Below, one piece after another: positions 1-6,126 of a stretch of 12,335 nt of DNA. The DNA is from Pseudomonadota bacterium. GTDB taxonomy: Bacteria > Pseudomonadota > Alphaproteobacteria > Rhizobiales > Rhizobiaceae. A model generated the notes under the pieces. It was not told where the DNA came from. It did not search any database and was given only the letters and a program-made list of their open reading frames with translations. The position numbers were made by a program, and so were the translations under genes. The stretch covers positions 1-12,335 of the forward strand of contig JAEXMK010000225.1 in assembly GCA_023444445.1 (NCBI GenBank), written 5' to 3'. The number at the start of each line of letters is the position of its first letter. Position 1 is the first letter of the stretch.

Positions 1-113
1 AGATTGATTCTCTGGAGAACCTGGATGGTCCAGATGATGGCCAGCACCGGCAACAGCGCGACCAGAAACATCTGCGTTGTCCGCCGCAGGATATAGTTCT
101 CGAGAAGCTTCAT
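1..113 (-). CDS. lptF: LPS export ABC transporter permease LptF (5' end only)
   Basis: Thirty-seven codons are visible, beginning ATG at 113 and running out of the window. The protein starts MKLLENYILRR and is followed by a hydrophobic stretch (about residues 15-33), which matches the amino end of the YjgP/YjgQ family: a short cytoplasmic amphipathic helix and then the first transmembrane helix. In that family LptF and LptG form the inner-membrane channel that, with the LptB ATPase, extracts lipopolysaccharide and passes it to the LptC-LptA bridge. LptF is preferred over LptG because in many proteobacteria lptF lies divergently next to pepA, as here, but with so little sequence LptG cannot be excluded. 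The Shine-Dalgarno is weak (AGGG a few bases before the ATG). It is divergent from pepA across a 297-base gap. Confidence 0.75.
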   Translation of the reverse strand, partial: MKLLENYILRRTTQMFLVALLPVLAIIWTIQVLQRIN

Positions 114-410
114 ACGGCCCTGTTCGATATTGTTTTTTCGCGCGATCGCTCGCCGAATTTCCGCTTATCTAATCGCATCGTTGGCAATTGGCTATTCCGG
201 CATGCTCACAAATATGTTTTGCGCGATGATTTTTCCACCGCCTGTGTCTTTTTGTGGAACAAGCTGTCGGTTTCATGACGTCATTTCGTCTTCCACAAAA
301 ATGCCTTTCCTTTGGCGACTGTGGGCCTTTAAAGAATGCGGGTTGCGCCCCGGGCCGAAAAGGCCATGATCATGCGCATCATGCAGATCGTCCAAGAAGA
401 GCAGGAAAAC
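114..410. other. Divergent lptF-pepA intergenic region
   Basis: These 297 bases separate two divergent housekeeping genes and must hold the start signals of both. I found no good sigma-70 pair on either strand. The clearest structure is the 11-bp inverted repeat at 249-301. A short GGCC-GAAAA-GGCC hairpin sits at 354-366, within the leader of pepA. Open frames here are short and look non-coding. No RNA gene was recognised. Confidence 0.6.
249..301. repeat. 11-bp perfect inverted repeat with a 10-bp palindrome in its loop
   Basis: TTTTTGTGGAA at 249-259 is exactly complementary to TTCCACAAAAA at 291-301. The arms are 31 bases apart and the loop contains the perfect palindrome ATGACGTCAT at 275-284. 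The arrangement is visible directly. Its role is not known: it could be an operator between the divergent promoters or an RNA hairpin in a leader. The arms end in A/T runs, so a bidirectional terminator shape is also possible, but there is no gene just upstream for it to terminate. Confidence 0.5.
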
Positions 411-1904
411 ATGTCCGCCAAATTCGATATTTCTTTCGCCAATTCCGCCTCGCTGGAAAACGCCCTGGCCATCGTGCTGCAGGCCTCGGGTGAGGCGCAG
501 GCCGTGGCGGGTGCTTCCGAGGCCGATCCGGGCGGCGTCATCGAAAGGGCGTCGAAGATCTCAGGCTTTTCCGCAAAGTCGATGGCGACGCTCGACGTCA
601 TCGCGCCCCAGGGTTCCGCCGCCGACCGTCTGCTCGTCATTGGGCTTGGCAAGCCGTCGAAGCTGGTCGCCCATGACTGGCTGCGCGCCGGTGGCACCGC
701 GGCTGCTCATTTCAAGAAGGCGGATAAGGTCGTCATCTATCTCGATGCCCCGGGCGTTGAGGTGCGCGCCGAGGCTGCCGCGGATTTCGCCCTTGGCCTC
801 CTGCTGCGCGCCTACAATTTTGATGCCTATAAGACCAAGAAAAAGTCCGAGGATGAAAAGAGCCCGAAGAAGGTCGATGTCACCATCGTAACCGCCGCCC
901 ATAAGGATGCGGAAAAGGCCTTTGCCGTGTCGGAAGCCGTTGCGGGCGGCGTGGTTCTGGCGCGCGATCTCGTCAACTTGCCGCCGAATGTGCTTGGGCC
1001 CGTCGAATTTGCCGAAAAGGCAGAGGAACTGCGCAAGCTCGGCGTCGATGTCGAAATTCTCGGCGAAAAGGAGCTGAAGAAGCTCGGCATGAACGCGCTT
1101 CTCGGTGTCGCACAGGGCTCGGCCCGCCCACCGCGGCTGGCGGTCATGCAGTGGAATGGTGGTTCCAAGAAGGATGAACCCATTGCCTTCGTCGGTAAGG
1201 GCGTCGTTTTCGACACCGGCGGCATTTCGCTGAAGCCCGGCCTCAACATGGAAGATATGAAGGGTGACATGGGTGGCGCTGCTGCCGTCACCGGCCTGAT
1301 GCATGTGGTCGCGGCCCGCAAGGCCAAGGCAAACGTGATCGGCGTCATCGGCCTTGTCGAGAACATGCCCGATGGCAACGCCCAGCGTCCCGGCGATATC
1401 GTCACCTCCATGTCCGGCCAGACCATCGAGATCATCAATACCGACGCCGAAGGTCGGTTGGTTCTGGCCGATGCGCTCTGGTACACCAAGGATCGCTTCA
1501 ACCCGAAATTCATGATCAACCTCGCCACGCTGACGGGCGCCATTACTGTTGCGCTCGGCAACCTGCAGGCCGGTCTTTTCTCCAACGACGACGAACTGGC
1601 CGCGCGTCTTGCGCGGGCGGGAGAGGCGACGGCGGAAAAACTGTGGCGCATGCCGCTCGGCAAGGATTACGACAAGATCATCGATTCTAAATTTGCCGAC
1701 ATGAAGAACAGCTCGGGCCGCCTGGCGGGCTCCGTCACCGCCGCGCAGTTCCTCAAGCGTTTCGTGGGCGAAACGCCGTGGGCACATCTCGATATTGCCG
1801 GCACAGCCATGGGGTCGCCGCTGACCGAAATCAACCAGTCCTGGGGCTCGGGTTACGGCGTGCGTCTGCTGAACGAACTCGTTCGTGCCCATTACGAAGA
1901 TTGA
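411..1904 (+). CDS. pepA: Leucyl (cytosol) aminopeptidase PepA, M17 family
   Basis: The protein has 497 residues, the usual PepA length. It is a cytosolic two-metal aminopeptidase that removes N-terminal residues from peptides, usually as a hexamer. The N-terminal regulatory domain spans about 1-165 and the catalytic domain about 170-497. The metal and active-site residues can be read: K263 and D268 in [12 protein letters not shown]275, D286, and D345/E347/R349 in the NTDAEGRL signature. All are offset by seven from the E. coli PepA positions I recall, so the site is intact. The frame is open from an ATG at 336, but homologues start near MSAKFDISF, and AGGA lies just before the ATG at 411, so that start is chosen; spacing is short at four bases. 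holC follows after 25 bases. E. coli PepA also binds DNA in cer recombination and carAB control; whether this one does cannot be seen. Confidence 0.95.
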   Translation: MSAKFDISFANSASLENALAIVLQASGEAQAVAGASEADPGGVIERASKISGFSAKSMATLDVIAPQGSAADRLLVIGLGKPSKLVAHDWLRAGGTAAAHFKKADKVVIYLDAPGVEVRAEAAADFALGLLLRAYNFDAYKTKKKSEDEKSPKKVDVTIVTAAHKDAEKAFAVSEAVAGGVVLARDLVNLPPNVLGPVEFAEKAEELRKLGVDVEILGEKELKKLGMNALLGVAQGSARPPRLAVMQWNGGSKKDEPIAFVGKGVVFDTGGISLKPGLNMEDMKGDMGGAAAVTGLMHVVAARKAKANVIGVIGLVENMPDGNAQRPGDIVTSMSGQTIEIINTDAEGRLVLADALWYTKDRFNPKFMINLATLTGAITVALGNLQAGLFSNDDELAARLARAGEATAEKLWRMPLGKDYDKIIDSKFADMKNSSGRLAGSVTAAQFLKRFVGETPWAHLDIAGTAMGSPLTEINQSWGSGYGVRLLNELVRAHYED

Positions 1905-1929
1905 AACGAGCGGGGCGGCACGTCTGCGA

Positions 1930-2379
1930 ATGACTGAAATTCTGTTCTACCATCTGACGGAATCGAAGCTGGAGGACGCCTTGCCGCCTTTGCTCGAGAA
2001 ATCGCTGGAGCGCGGCTGGAAGGTCGCGATCCAGACGGTGGACGAGGAGCGTCGCGATTTCCTCGATACGCATCTGTGGACCTTTCGCGACGATAGTTTC
2101 CTGCCGCATGCGACCGATGCATCATCAGTGCCGCAGAACCAGCCGATTCTTCTGACGGCATCGGACGAGAACGCCAACGCGGCGAGTGTCCGCTTTCTCG
2201 TCGATGGCGCCGAGCCGCCGGCGGTGGAGGCCTATGAACGCATCGTGTTCATGTTCGACGGATACGATGCCTACCAGCTCGAAATGGCGCGGAATCACTG
2301 GAAAAGGCTGAAAACAGGGGGGCATTCCCTGACCTACTGGCAGCAGTCGCCTGAAGGCCGCTGGCAGAAGAAGGCGTGA
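1930..2379 (+). CDS. holC: DNA polymerase III chi subunit HolC
   Basis: The protein has 149 residues and is a clamp-loader accessory subunit. In E. coli, chi pairs with psi and contacts the C-terminal tail of SSB, tying the replisome to single-stranded DNA. Family features in order are: ILFYHLT at the N terminus, ALPPLLEKSLERGWKV, LWTFRDDSFLPH (about residues 55-66), FLVDGAE, a FMFDGYD segment, and the C-terminal GHSLTYWQQ followed by GRW and KKA. The frame also opens at ATG 1885, inside pepA, but that extension matches nothing in the family, so 1930 is used. A GGGGCGG run about 11 bases upstream is a weak Shine-Dalgarno. The 25-base gap to pepA implies co-transcription, and pepA-holC adjacency is also known from E. 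coli (pepA-holC-valS). Confidence 0.93.
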   Translation: MTEILFYHLTESKLEDALPPLLEKSLERGWKVAIQTVDEERRDFLDTHLWTFRDDSFLPHATDASSVPQNQPILLTASDENANAASVRFLVDGAEPPAVEAYERIVFMFDGYDAYQLEMARNHWKRLKTGGHSLTYWQQSPEGRWQKKA

Positions 2380-2520
2380 CTGATCTCCGCTCAGGCCTCC
2401 TCCGCAGTGCGAAAGTGGCTGGTAAAAAATCGTATATGGTGCGGCTTATCGCTGTCGTTTTATGAACGCATGAAACATCTACGCTTTTAGACGCGTTATC
2501 AGCATGGAGAAGGATGTGTG

Positions 2521-3549
2521 ATGGGAGAGAGGATGCCACGACCGGATCTGGAGTTGGAGCGACTGGTAGCCGTGCGGTCGGTTGTGGCCTTCAAGAATGC
2601 GGAAACCGCCGAATTGAAAGCAATCTCACAACTGGCGCAGGGCGTATTCGGTGTCGCGCGTGCGGCCGTGCATATTCTGGATGAGGACTGGCTCCACATC
2701 GCCGAGCAGGCGGGGCTTCAATTTCAGGAATGCTCCCGTGACATCGCGATTTGTGACCGTGTGGTCGTTACGCAGAATGTTTTGACCGTTACGGATCTGA
2801 CCGCCCATCCTGAATTCGGGTCTTTGCCTTACGTGAAGGGTGCGCCTGACCTGCGCTCCTACGCCGGCGCTCCAATCGAACTCGAACCGGGTCTGGTCGT
2901 GGGCACTTTTTGTCTGCTCGACACGCATGTGCGACAGTACACAGCTGCAGAGGTCGATAATCTCAAGTATTTTGCGACGCTTGCGGGCGCGCTGTTGAGA
3001 TTGCAGAAGGCGAATTTCACGATGAGCCTTGCCGCTCGAGAATTGCGGGACGCGGCAATGACCGACCCGCTCACAGGCTTTTATAATCGCAAGGCCCTGG
3101 ACGCGATCGTTGATCTGGAACTGGGTGCAGCCCTTTGCGAGAAGGATACGTTCGGCGTTCTTTATCTTGATCTCGACGGCTTCAAGACAATTAATGACAC
3201 GCTTGGCCATGCGGCTGGAGACAGGGTGCTGGTCGAAGCCTCCGCCCGTATCCGCGATGCTATAAGAGCAGAAGATGTGGTCGTGCGCATGGGCGGCGAC
3301 GAATTTGCAATATTCGTGCCGCGTCCGGATTCCTCCACGCTCATCAGCGGCCTGGCAGAAAAACTACTCCACGCGTTTCGGCAACCGTTCCATGTCGAGG
3401 GCGAGAGCGTGCTGGCGCGTCTTAGTATCGGCGGCGCCATCGCGCCGCAGGCCGGCGCGGATCGCTCGACGCTGTTGCGAAGCGTCGACGAAGCCCTGTA
3501 CCAGGCCAAAAAATCAGGGCGCGACCGTTTCGTCAGCCGCGCCCTCTAA
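2521..3549 (+). CDS. GAF-GGDEF diguanylate cyclase, complete active site and I-site
   Basis: A soluble protein of 342 residues with no membrane segment. Residues about 25-165 look like a GAF sensor domain, including the segment around RSYAGAPIEL and VVGTFCLLD that is typical of GAF domains attached to GGDEF. A short helix leads into DPLTGFYNRKAL and the cyclase domain (about 180-342). Key elements are intact: LDLDGF metal site, FKTINDTLGHAAGD guanine contacts, GGDEF at 258-262, and an RxxD inhibitory site (RAED, 249-252) exactly five residues before GGDEF. It should make c-di-GMP from two GTP and be product-inhibited; the GAF ligand is unknown. The start is set by GGAGAAGGA at 2506-2514; a GTG at 2518 is in frame and possible. 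The gene stands 141 bases after holC and converges with the sugar dehydrogenase. Confidence 0.9.
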   Translation: MGERMPRPDLELERLVAVRSVVAFKNAETAELKAISQLAQGVFGVARAAVHILDEDWLHIAEQAGLQFQECSRDIAICDRVVVTQNVLTVTDLTAHPEFGSLPYVKGAPDLRSYAGAPIELEPGLVVGTFCLLDTHVRQYTAAEVDNLKYFATLAGALLRLQKANFTMSLAARELRDAAMTDPLTGFYNRKALDAIVDLELGAALCEKDTFGVLYLDLDGFKTINDTLGHAAGDRVLVEASARIRDAIRAEDVVVRMGGDEFAIFVPRPDSSTLISGLAEKLLHAFRQPFHVEGESVLARLSIGGAIAPQAGADRSTLLRSVDEALYQAKKSGRDRFVSRAL

Positions 3550-3565
3550 GGCATTATCCTTCTAA

Positions 3566-3579
3566 AAGCGTTCCCGCTT
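3566..3579. terminator. Possible short hairpin between convergent genes
   Basis: AAGCG (3566-3570), a four-base loop TTCC, and CGCTT (3575-3579) form a five-bp stem in the 31-base gap between the ends of the GAF-GGDEF gene and the sugar dehydrogenase gene. The position suits a bidirectional terminator, but the stem is short and no clear T-run follows, so the call is weak. Confidence 0.3.
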
Positions 3580-3580
3580 C

Positions 3581-4507
3581 TCAGTCGTAGAAGGAATCCA
3601 CGAATTTGTGGCGGCCGAGCAGGAAGGCATCGGCCACATGGGTCAAGGGCGCGAGATCGACGTCGGAGCGGCCAGCCTTGATGATCTCGGCGAAGCGCTC
3701 GTAAAGGGCCGGATATTCCCGTTCCGGCTGGGAAAGTTTTTCCTCGCCGTTGATCGAGAGCTTCGCGCCGCCTTCCGACAGAACCATTTGTCCTGCTGCC
3801 GTTTCGGCAACGATATCCCAGCTCTGCTTGCCGGTCTGGCGCCAGTCGAATTCGGCATGGACAGGCATTTTCGTCACGTCGGAAAAATGCAGGTCGGCGG
3901 CGATAGGGGCGTCGCGGTTTTCCGGGAATTCCAGCGTCGCCTTGGTCAGGAACAGGGCGCGCGGCAGAATGTGGGTGATGATCGACAGTGCATTGATGCC
4001 GGGATCGAACACCCCGAGACCGCCCGCCTGCCAGATCCATGCCTGGTTGGGGTGCCAGTGGCGGACATCCTCTTTCCAGATGACATGCACGCTGTCGATT
4101 TTCGTCGAGGCCAGAAACGCCTTTGCCGCCTCGACTGCCGGCGCATAACGGGAATGCCAGCTGGCAAACAGCGAAAGACTTTTCGAGTCCGCCAGACGAA
4201 CGAGATCCTGCACCTCCGAAAGCGTCGCGCCCGGTGGCTTTTCGAGGAAAACATGCTTGCCGGCATTCAGCGCCGCATAAGCCGCCTCGTAACGATATTG
4301 CGGCGGCATGCACAGCGACACCGCATCGATTGCCGGTTCCGCCTCCAGCATGGCCTCAATGGTGCCATAGGAAGAAACACCTTCCACGGTGCCGTGGCGG
4401 CTTGCGGTGCAGATCAATTCGAAATCCGGATTGCCTGCGATGGCGGGAAGATGCTGGTCGCGAACGATTTTGCCGACGCCGACGATGGCAAGCTTGGTGG
4501 CTGACAT
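3581..4507 (-). CDS. Gfo/Idh/MocA sugar 1-dehydrogenase (L-arabinose / D-galactose 1-dehydrogenase type)
   Basis: The protein has 308 residues, close to the 309 I recall for Azospirillum L-arabinose 1-dehydrogenase. It should oxidise an aldose at C1 with NAD(P)+ to the aldonolactone, the first step of non-phosphorylative arabinose or galactose breakdown. The N-terminal Rossmann fold begins LAIVGVGKI (6-14), followed by RDQHLPAI. EKPPGATL carries the conserved family lysine (K90). GGLGVFDPGINALSI carries the D168 and N172 positions. The segments WKEDVRHWHP and PEREYPALY are shared with the arabinose/galactose enzymes as I remember them. Substrate cannot be fixed from sequence. The ATG at 4507 aligns with homologues; one at 4534 adds nine unlike residues; neither has a strong Shine-Dalgarno. 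No lactonase, dehydratase or sugar transporter gene lies nearby, so its pathway partners must be elsewhere. Confidence 0.85.
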   Translation of the reverse strand: MSATKLAIVGVGKIVRDQHLPAIAGNPDFELICTASRHGTVEGVSSYGTIEAMLEAEPAIDAVSLCMPPQYRYEAAYAALNAGKHVFLEKPPGATLSEVQDLVRLADSKSLSLFASWHSRYAPAVEAAKAFLASTKIDSVHVIWKEDVRHWHPNQAWIWQAGGLGVFDPGINALSIITHILPRALFLTKATLEFPENRDAPIAADLHFSDVTKMPVHAEFDWRQTGKQSWDIVAETAAGQMVLSEGGAKLSINGEEKLSQPEREYPALYERFAEIIKAGRSDVDLAPLTHVADAFLLGRHKFVDSFYD

Positions 4508-4795
4508 GAAGTGGAACCCGTGTGAGTGCTGCATGGGATAAAGTGTGATTTTTACAAGTTTTTAGCAGAAACGCTCGAAGGAGCAAGGTGATCGTTTCCA
4601 CGCGGCGCCTCTTTTTTCAGGCTGTAACCTCATAACAAGTTTTCGGTATGCGGATTCTTTTATTGTGTAAAATTTGAGAATGGAAAATACGATTTTGAAT
4701 ACTTAAGTGATATTTTTATTGATCGGCGGTTTTAATGCTGATTTTTTAAGGTATACTCAGTATTTATTGGTATCAATTTCGTATTTTACTTTAAT
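4508..4795. other. AT-rich divergent intergenic region
   Basis: These 288 bases lie between the sugar dehydrogenase (leftward) and the six-TM GGDEF gene (rightward). From 4621 to 4800 I counted 50 G or C in 180 bases (28%), far below the flanking genes. GAAACG at 4568-4573 and CGTTTC at 4593-4598 form a six-bp inverted repeat, upstream of the dehydrogenase on the minus strand. A TTGAGA/AATACT pair and a separate TATACT (4752-4757) are candidate promoter parts for the rightward gene. No RNA gene was recognised. Confidence 0.6.
4674..4703 (+). promoter_or_regulatory. Candidate sigma-70-like promoter for the six-TM GGDEF gene
   Basis: TTGAGA (4674-4679, five of six matches to TTGACA) is followed after 18 bases by AATACT (4698-4703, four of six matches to TATAAT). 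This would give a leader of roughly 85 bases. The region is AT-rich, so chance matches are likely. TATACT at 4752-4757 is an alternative -10 but has no good -35 partner. Confidence 0.3.
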
Positions 4796-6031
4796 ATGTT
4801 TTTGAATGGCGGGTGCGGGGTGATTTTAATTAAAGACGACCGTTCGTCTGGTTTCGTTCAGAAAGTCAACGAAAGCAGCCGGCAATTCAATAAATACGGA
4901 TTGATTTTCGGCGTCATCCTCTACAATCTCTACGTGTTTGTGGACCTAAGTCTGGTCCCGGAGATTATCGGGCTGGATCTGACAGTCCGCCTGTTTATCG
5001 TCACGCCGCTTCTGTTTCTTTATTTGCCCGCACGAAATTATGCGGTCAGGGCGCGGCCGGATGCCGTGGTGCATGAGGTCCTTCACGGGCTGGGTTGCAT
5101 GTTGGTCGTCGCATCGATCATGTTTATCTATGCCAATGCGCAAACCTCGTCGGCGGGCGAATATTACATGGGTATCGTCACCGTCGTCCTTTATATGAAT
5201 ACGATACATCGCAAGCCGTTTCCGCTTGCGGTCATGGGCACGGTCGGGTGCATGGTGGTATTCATTGTCGGCATGCGGTATGTCACGGTGACAAGCGAGG
5301 TCGCCAAGCTGCCGGCAATCATGTGTTCCGTTGGCATCAGCGTCGTTTCGCTGTTTGCGGCCTATCGTATCGAGCAGGTGGAAAGACGGGACTATCTGGC
5401 GTCGCTGCGCGAAAAAATGTTGCTGCAACAAATTCAAAGTGCAAACCGGGAACTTCACCAGCTCTCCAATACCGATCAGCTCACCGGTATCCGCAATCGC
5501 CGCAGCTTCGACGAGGCGGCGAGCGAAGCTTCGGGCGCCCGTGGCCGGCCGCGGGCGCTCATCCTTATCGATGTCGACTATTTCAAGAATTACAATGACT
5601 CGGAGGGCCATCTGGCTGGCGATGACTGCCTGCGCAGGGTCGCCGGCAGGCTGCGCGGCGCGCTTCGCAAGGATGATGGCGACAGAAGTTTCGTCGCGCG
5701 TTACGGGGGCGAGGAATTCGTCGTCCTGCTCGACAATTGCGTCACTTCCGCTGCCCTGGCGATCGGTGAAAGACTGAGATTGGCTGTGATCGACGAGGCA
5801 ATACCCCATCTTAACCGCCCCGACGGGCGGGAAATCGTGACCGTCAGCCTCGGGATCGCAGTCTCAGGCGACGGCGGGGAAGTCATCTACGACATGGTCA
5901 ACCGGGCCGATACCGCGCTTTACGAGGCCAAGCGCCAGGGAAGAGATCGGCTGGTGCTGGCCTCGGACCATATGTCAGCGATTGCCGGGTCAGCAGGACT
6001 TGATGACGCCGAAGCTTCAATGTCGGCATAG
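4796..6031 (+). CDS. Six-TM integral-membrane diguanylate cyclase (GGEEF)
   Basis: The protein has 411 residues. A short cytoplasmic N terminus is followed by about six hydrophobic helices (near 36-54, 62-79, 97-115, 123-137, 142-162, 172-191), then a charged helical linker (about 193-222) and a GGDEF domain (about 224-388). The linker leads into NTDQLTGIRNRRSF. Also present are LILIDVDYF, NDSEGHLAGDD and GGEEF (304-308), so the cyclase site is complete. The I-site is not in its usual place: the four residues five before GGEEF are GDRS, while RKDD (291-294) lies four residues further away. The membrane part resembles a rhizobial type with YNLYVFVDLSLVP in its first helix; its ligand is unknown. 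The ATG at 4796 has no Shine-Dalgarno; a GTG at 4820 preceded by GCGGGTGCGGG is an alternative. The next gene starts 95 bases on. Confidence 0.88.
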   Translation: MFLNGGCGVILIKDDRSSGFVQKVNESSRQFNKYGLIFGVILYNLYVFVDLSLVPEIIGLDLTVRLFIVTPLLFLYLPARNYAVRARPDAVVHEVLHGLGCMLVVASIMFIYANAQTSSAGEYYMGIVTVVLYMNTIHRKPFPLAVMGTVGCMVVFIVGMRYVTVTSEVAKLPAIMCSVGISVVSLFAAYRIEQVERRDYLASLREKMLLQQIQSANRELHQLSNTDQLTGIRNRRSFDEAASEASGARGRPRALILIDVDYFKNYNDSEGHLAGDDCLRRVAGRLRGALRKDDGDRSFVARYGGEEFVVLLDNCVTSAALAIGERLRLAVIDEAIPHLNRPDGREIVTVSLGIAVSGDGGEVIYDMVNRADTALYEAKRQGRDRLVLASDHMSAIAGSAGLDDAEASMSA

Positions 6032-6080
6032 GTGGCTGAAGGCGGAGCGATGTTTTTCCTTCACGGAGCGGGACTTGCAA

Positions 6081-6103
6081 GGTTCATGAACCGGAATTCC
6101 GGT
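6081..6103. promoter_or_regulatory. Two overlapping perfect palindromes upstream of the EAL gene
   Basis: GGTTCATGAACC (6081-6092, 12 bp) and ACCGGAATTCCGGT (6090-6103, 14 bp) are both perfect palindromes and share three bases. They sit in the 95-base gap between the two membrane c-di-GMP genes and end 23 bases before the downstream ATG. Two stacked dyads at this spot look like a tandem operator for a dimeric regulator. A terminator is less likely, because no T-run follows. No matching regulator was identified. Confidence 0.4.
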
Positions 6104-6126
6104 GCCACAACACATGATGACAGGTT

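Noticed and set aside
561..1892. 443-residue open frame on the minus strand inside pepA
   Set aside because: pepA is certain from its motifs and length. The antisense frame has no recognisable domain and is the usual stop-poor shadow of a GC-rich gene.
2504..2521. Five-codon ORF (MEKDV) whose TGA overlaps the ATG of the GAF-GGDEF gene
   Set aside because: It suggested a leader peptide with translational coupling, but it has no Shine-Dalgarno of its own, and its sequence is simply the purine-rich ribosome binding site of the real gene.
3608..4504. 298-residue open frame on the plus strand across the sugar dehydrogenase
   Set aside because: It mirrors the dehydrogenase, which matches a known family end to end. 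The antisense product is rich in R, H and G and resembles nothing.
4703..4835. Several TTAA sites, tested as a CtrA box (TTAA-N7-TTAA)
   Set aside because: None of the spacings checked is seven; the closest pair (4732-4735 and 4746-4749) is ten apart. The AT-rich composition explains the repeats.
4946..5809. 287-residue minus-strand frame inside the six-TM GGDEF gene
   Set aside because: It lies antisense to the membrane and GGEEF coding sequence and has an odd D/H/R-rich composition, as expected of a shadow.
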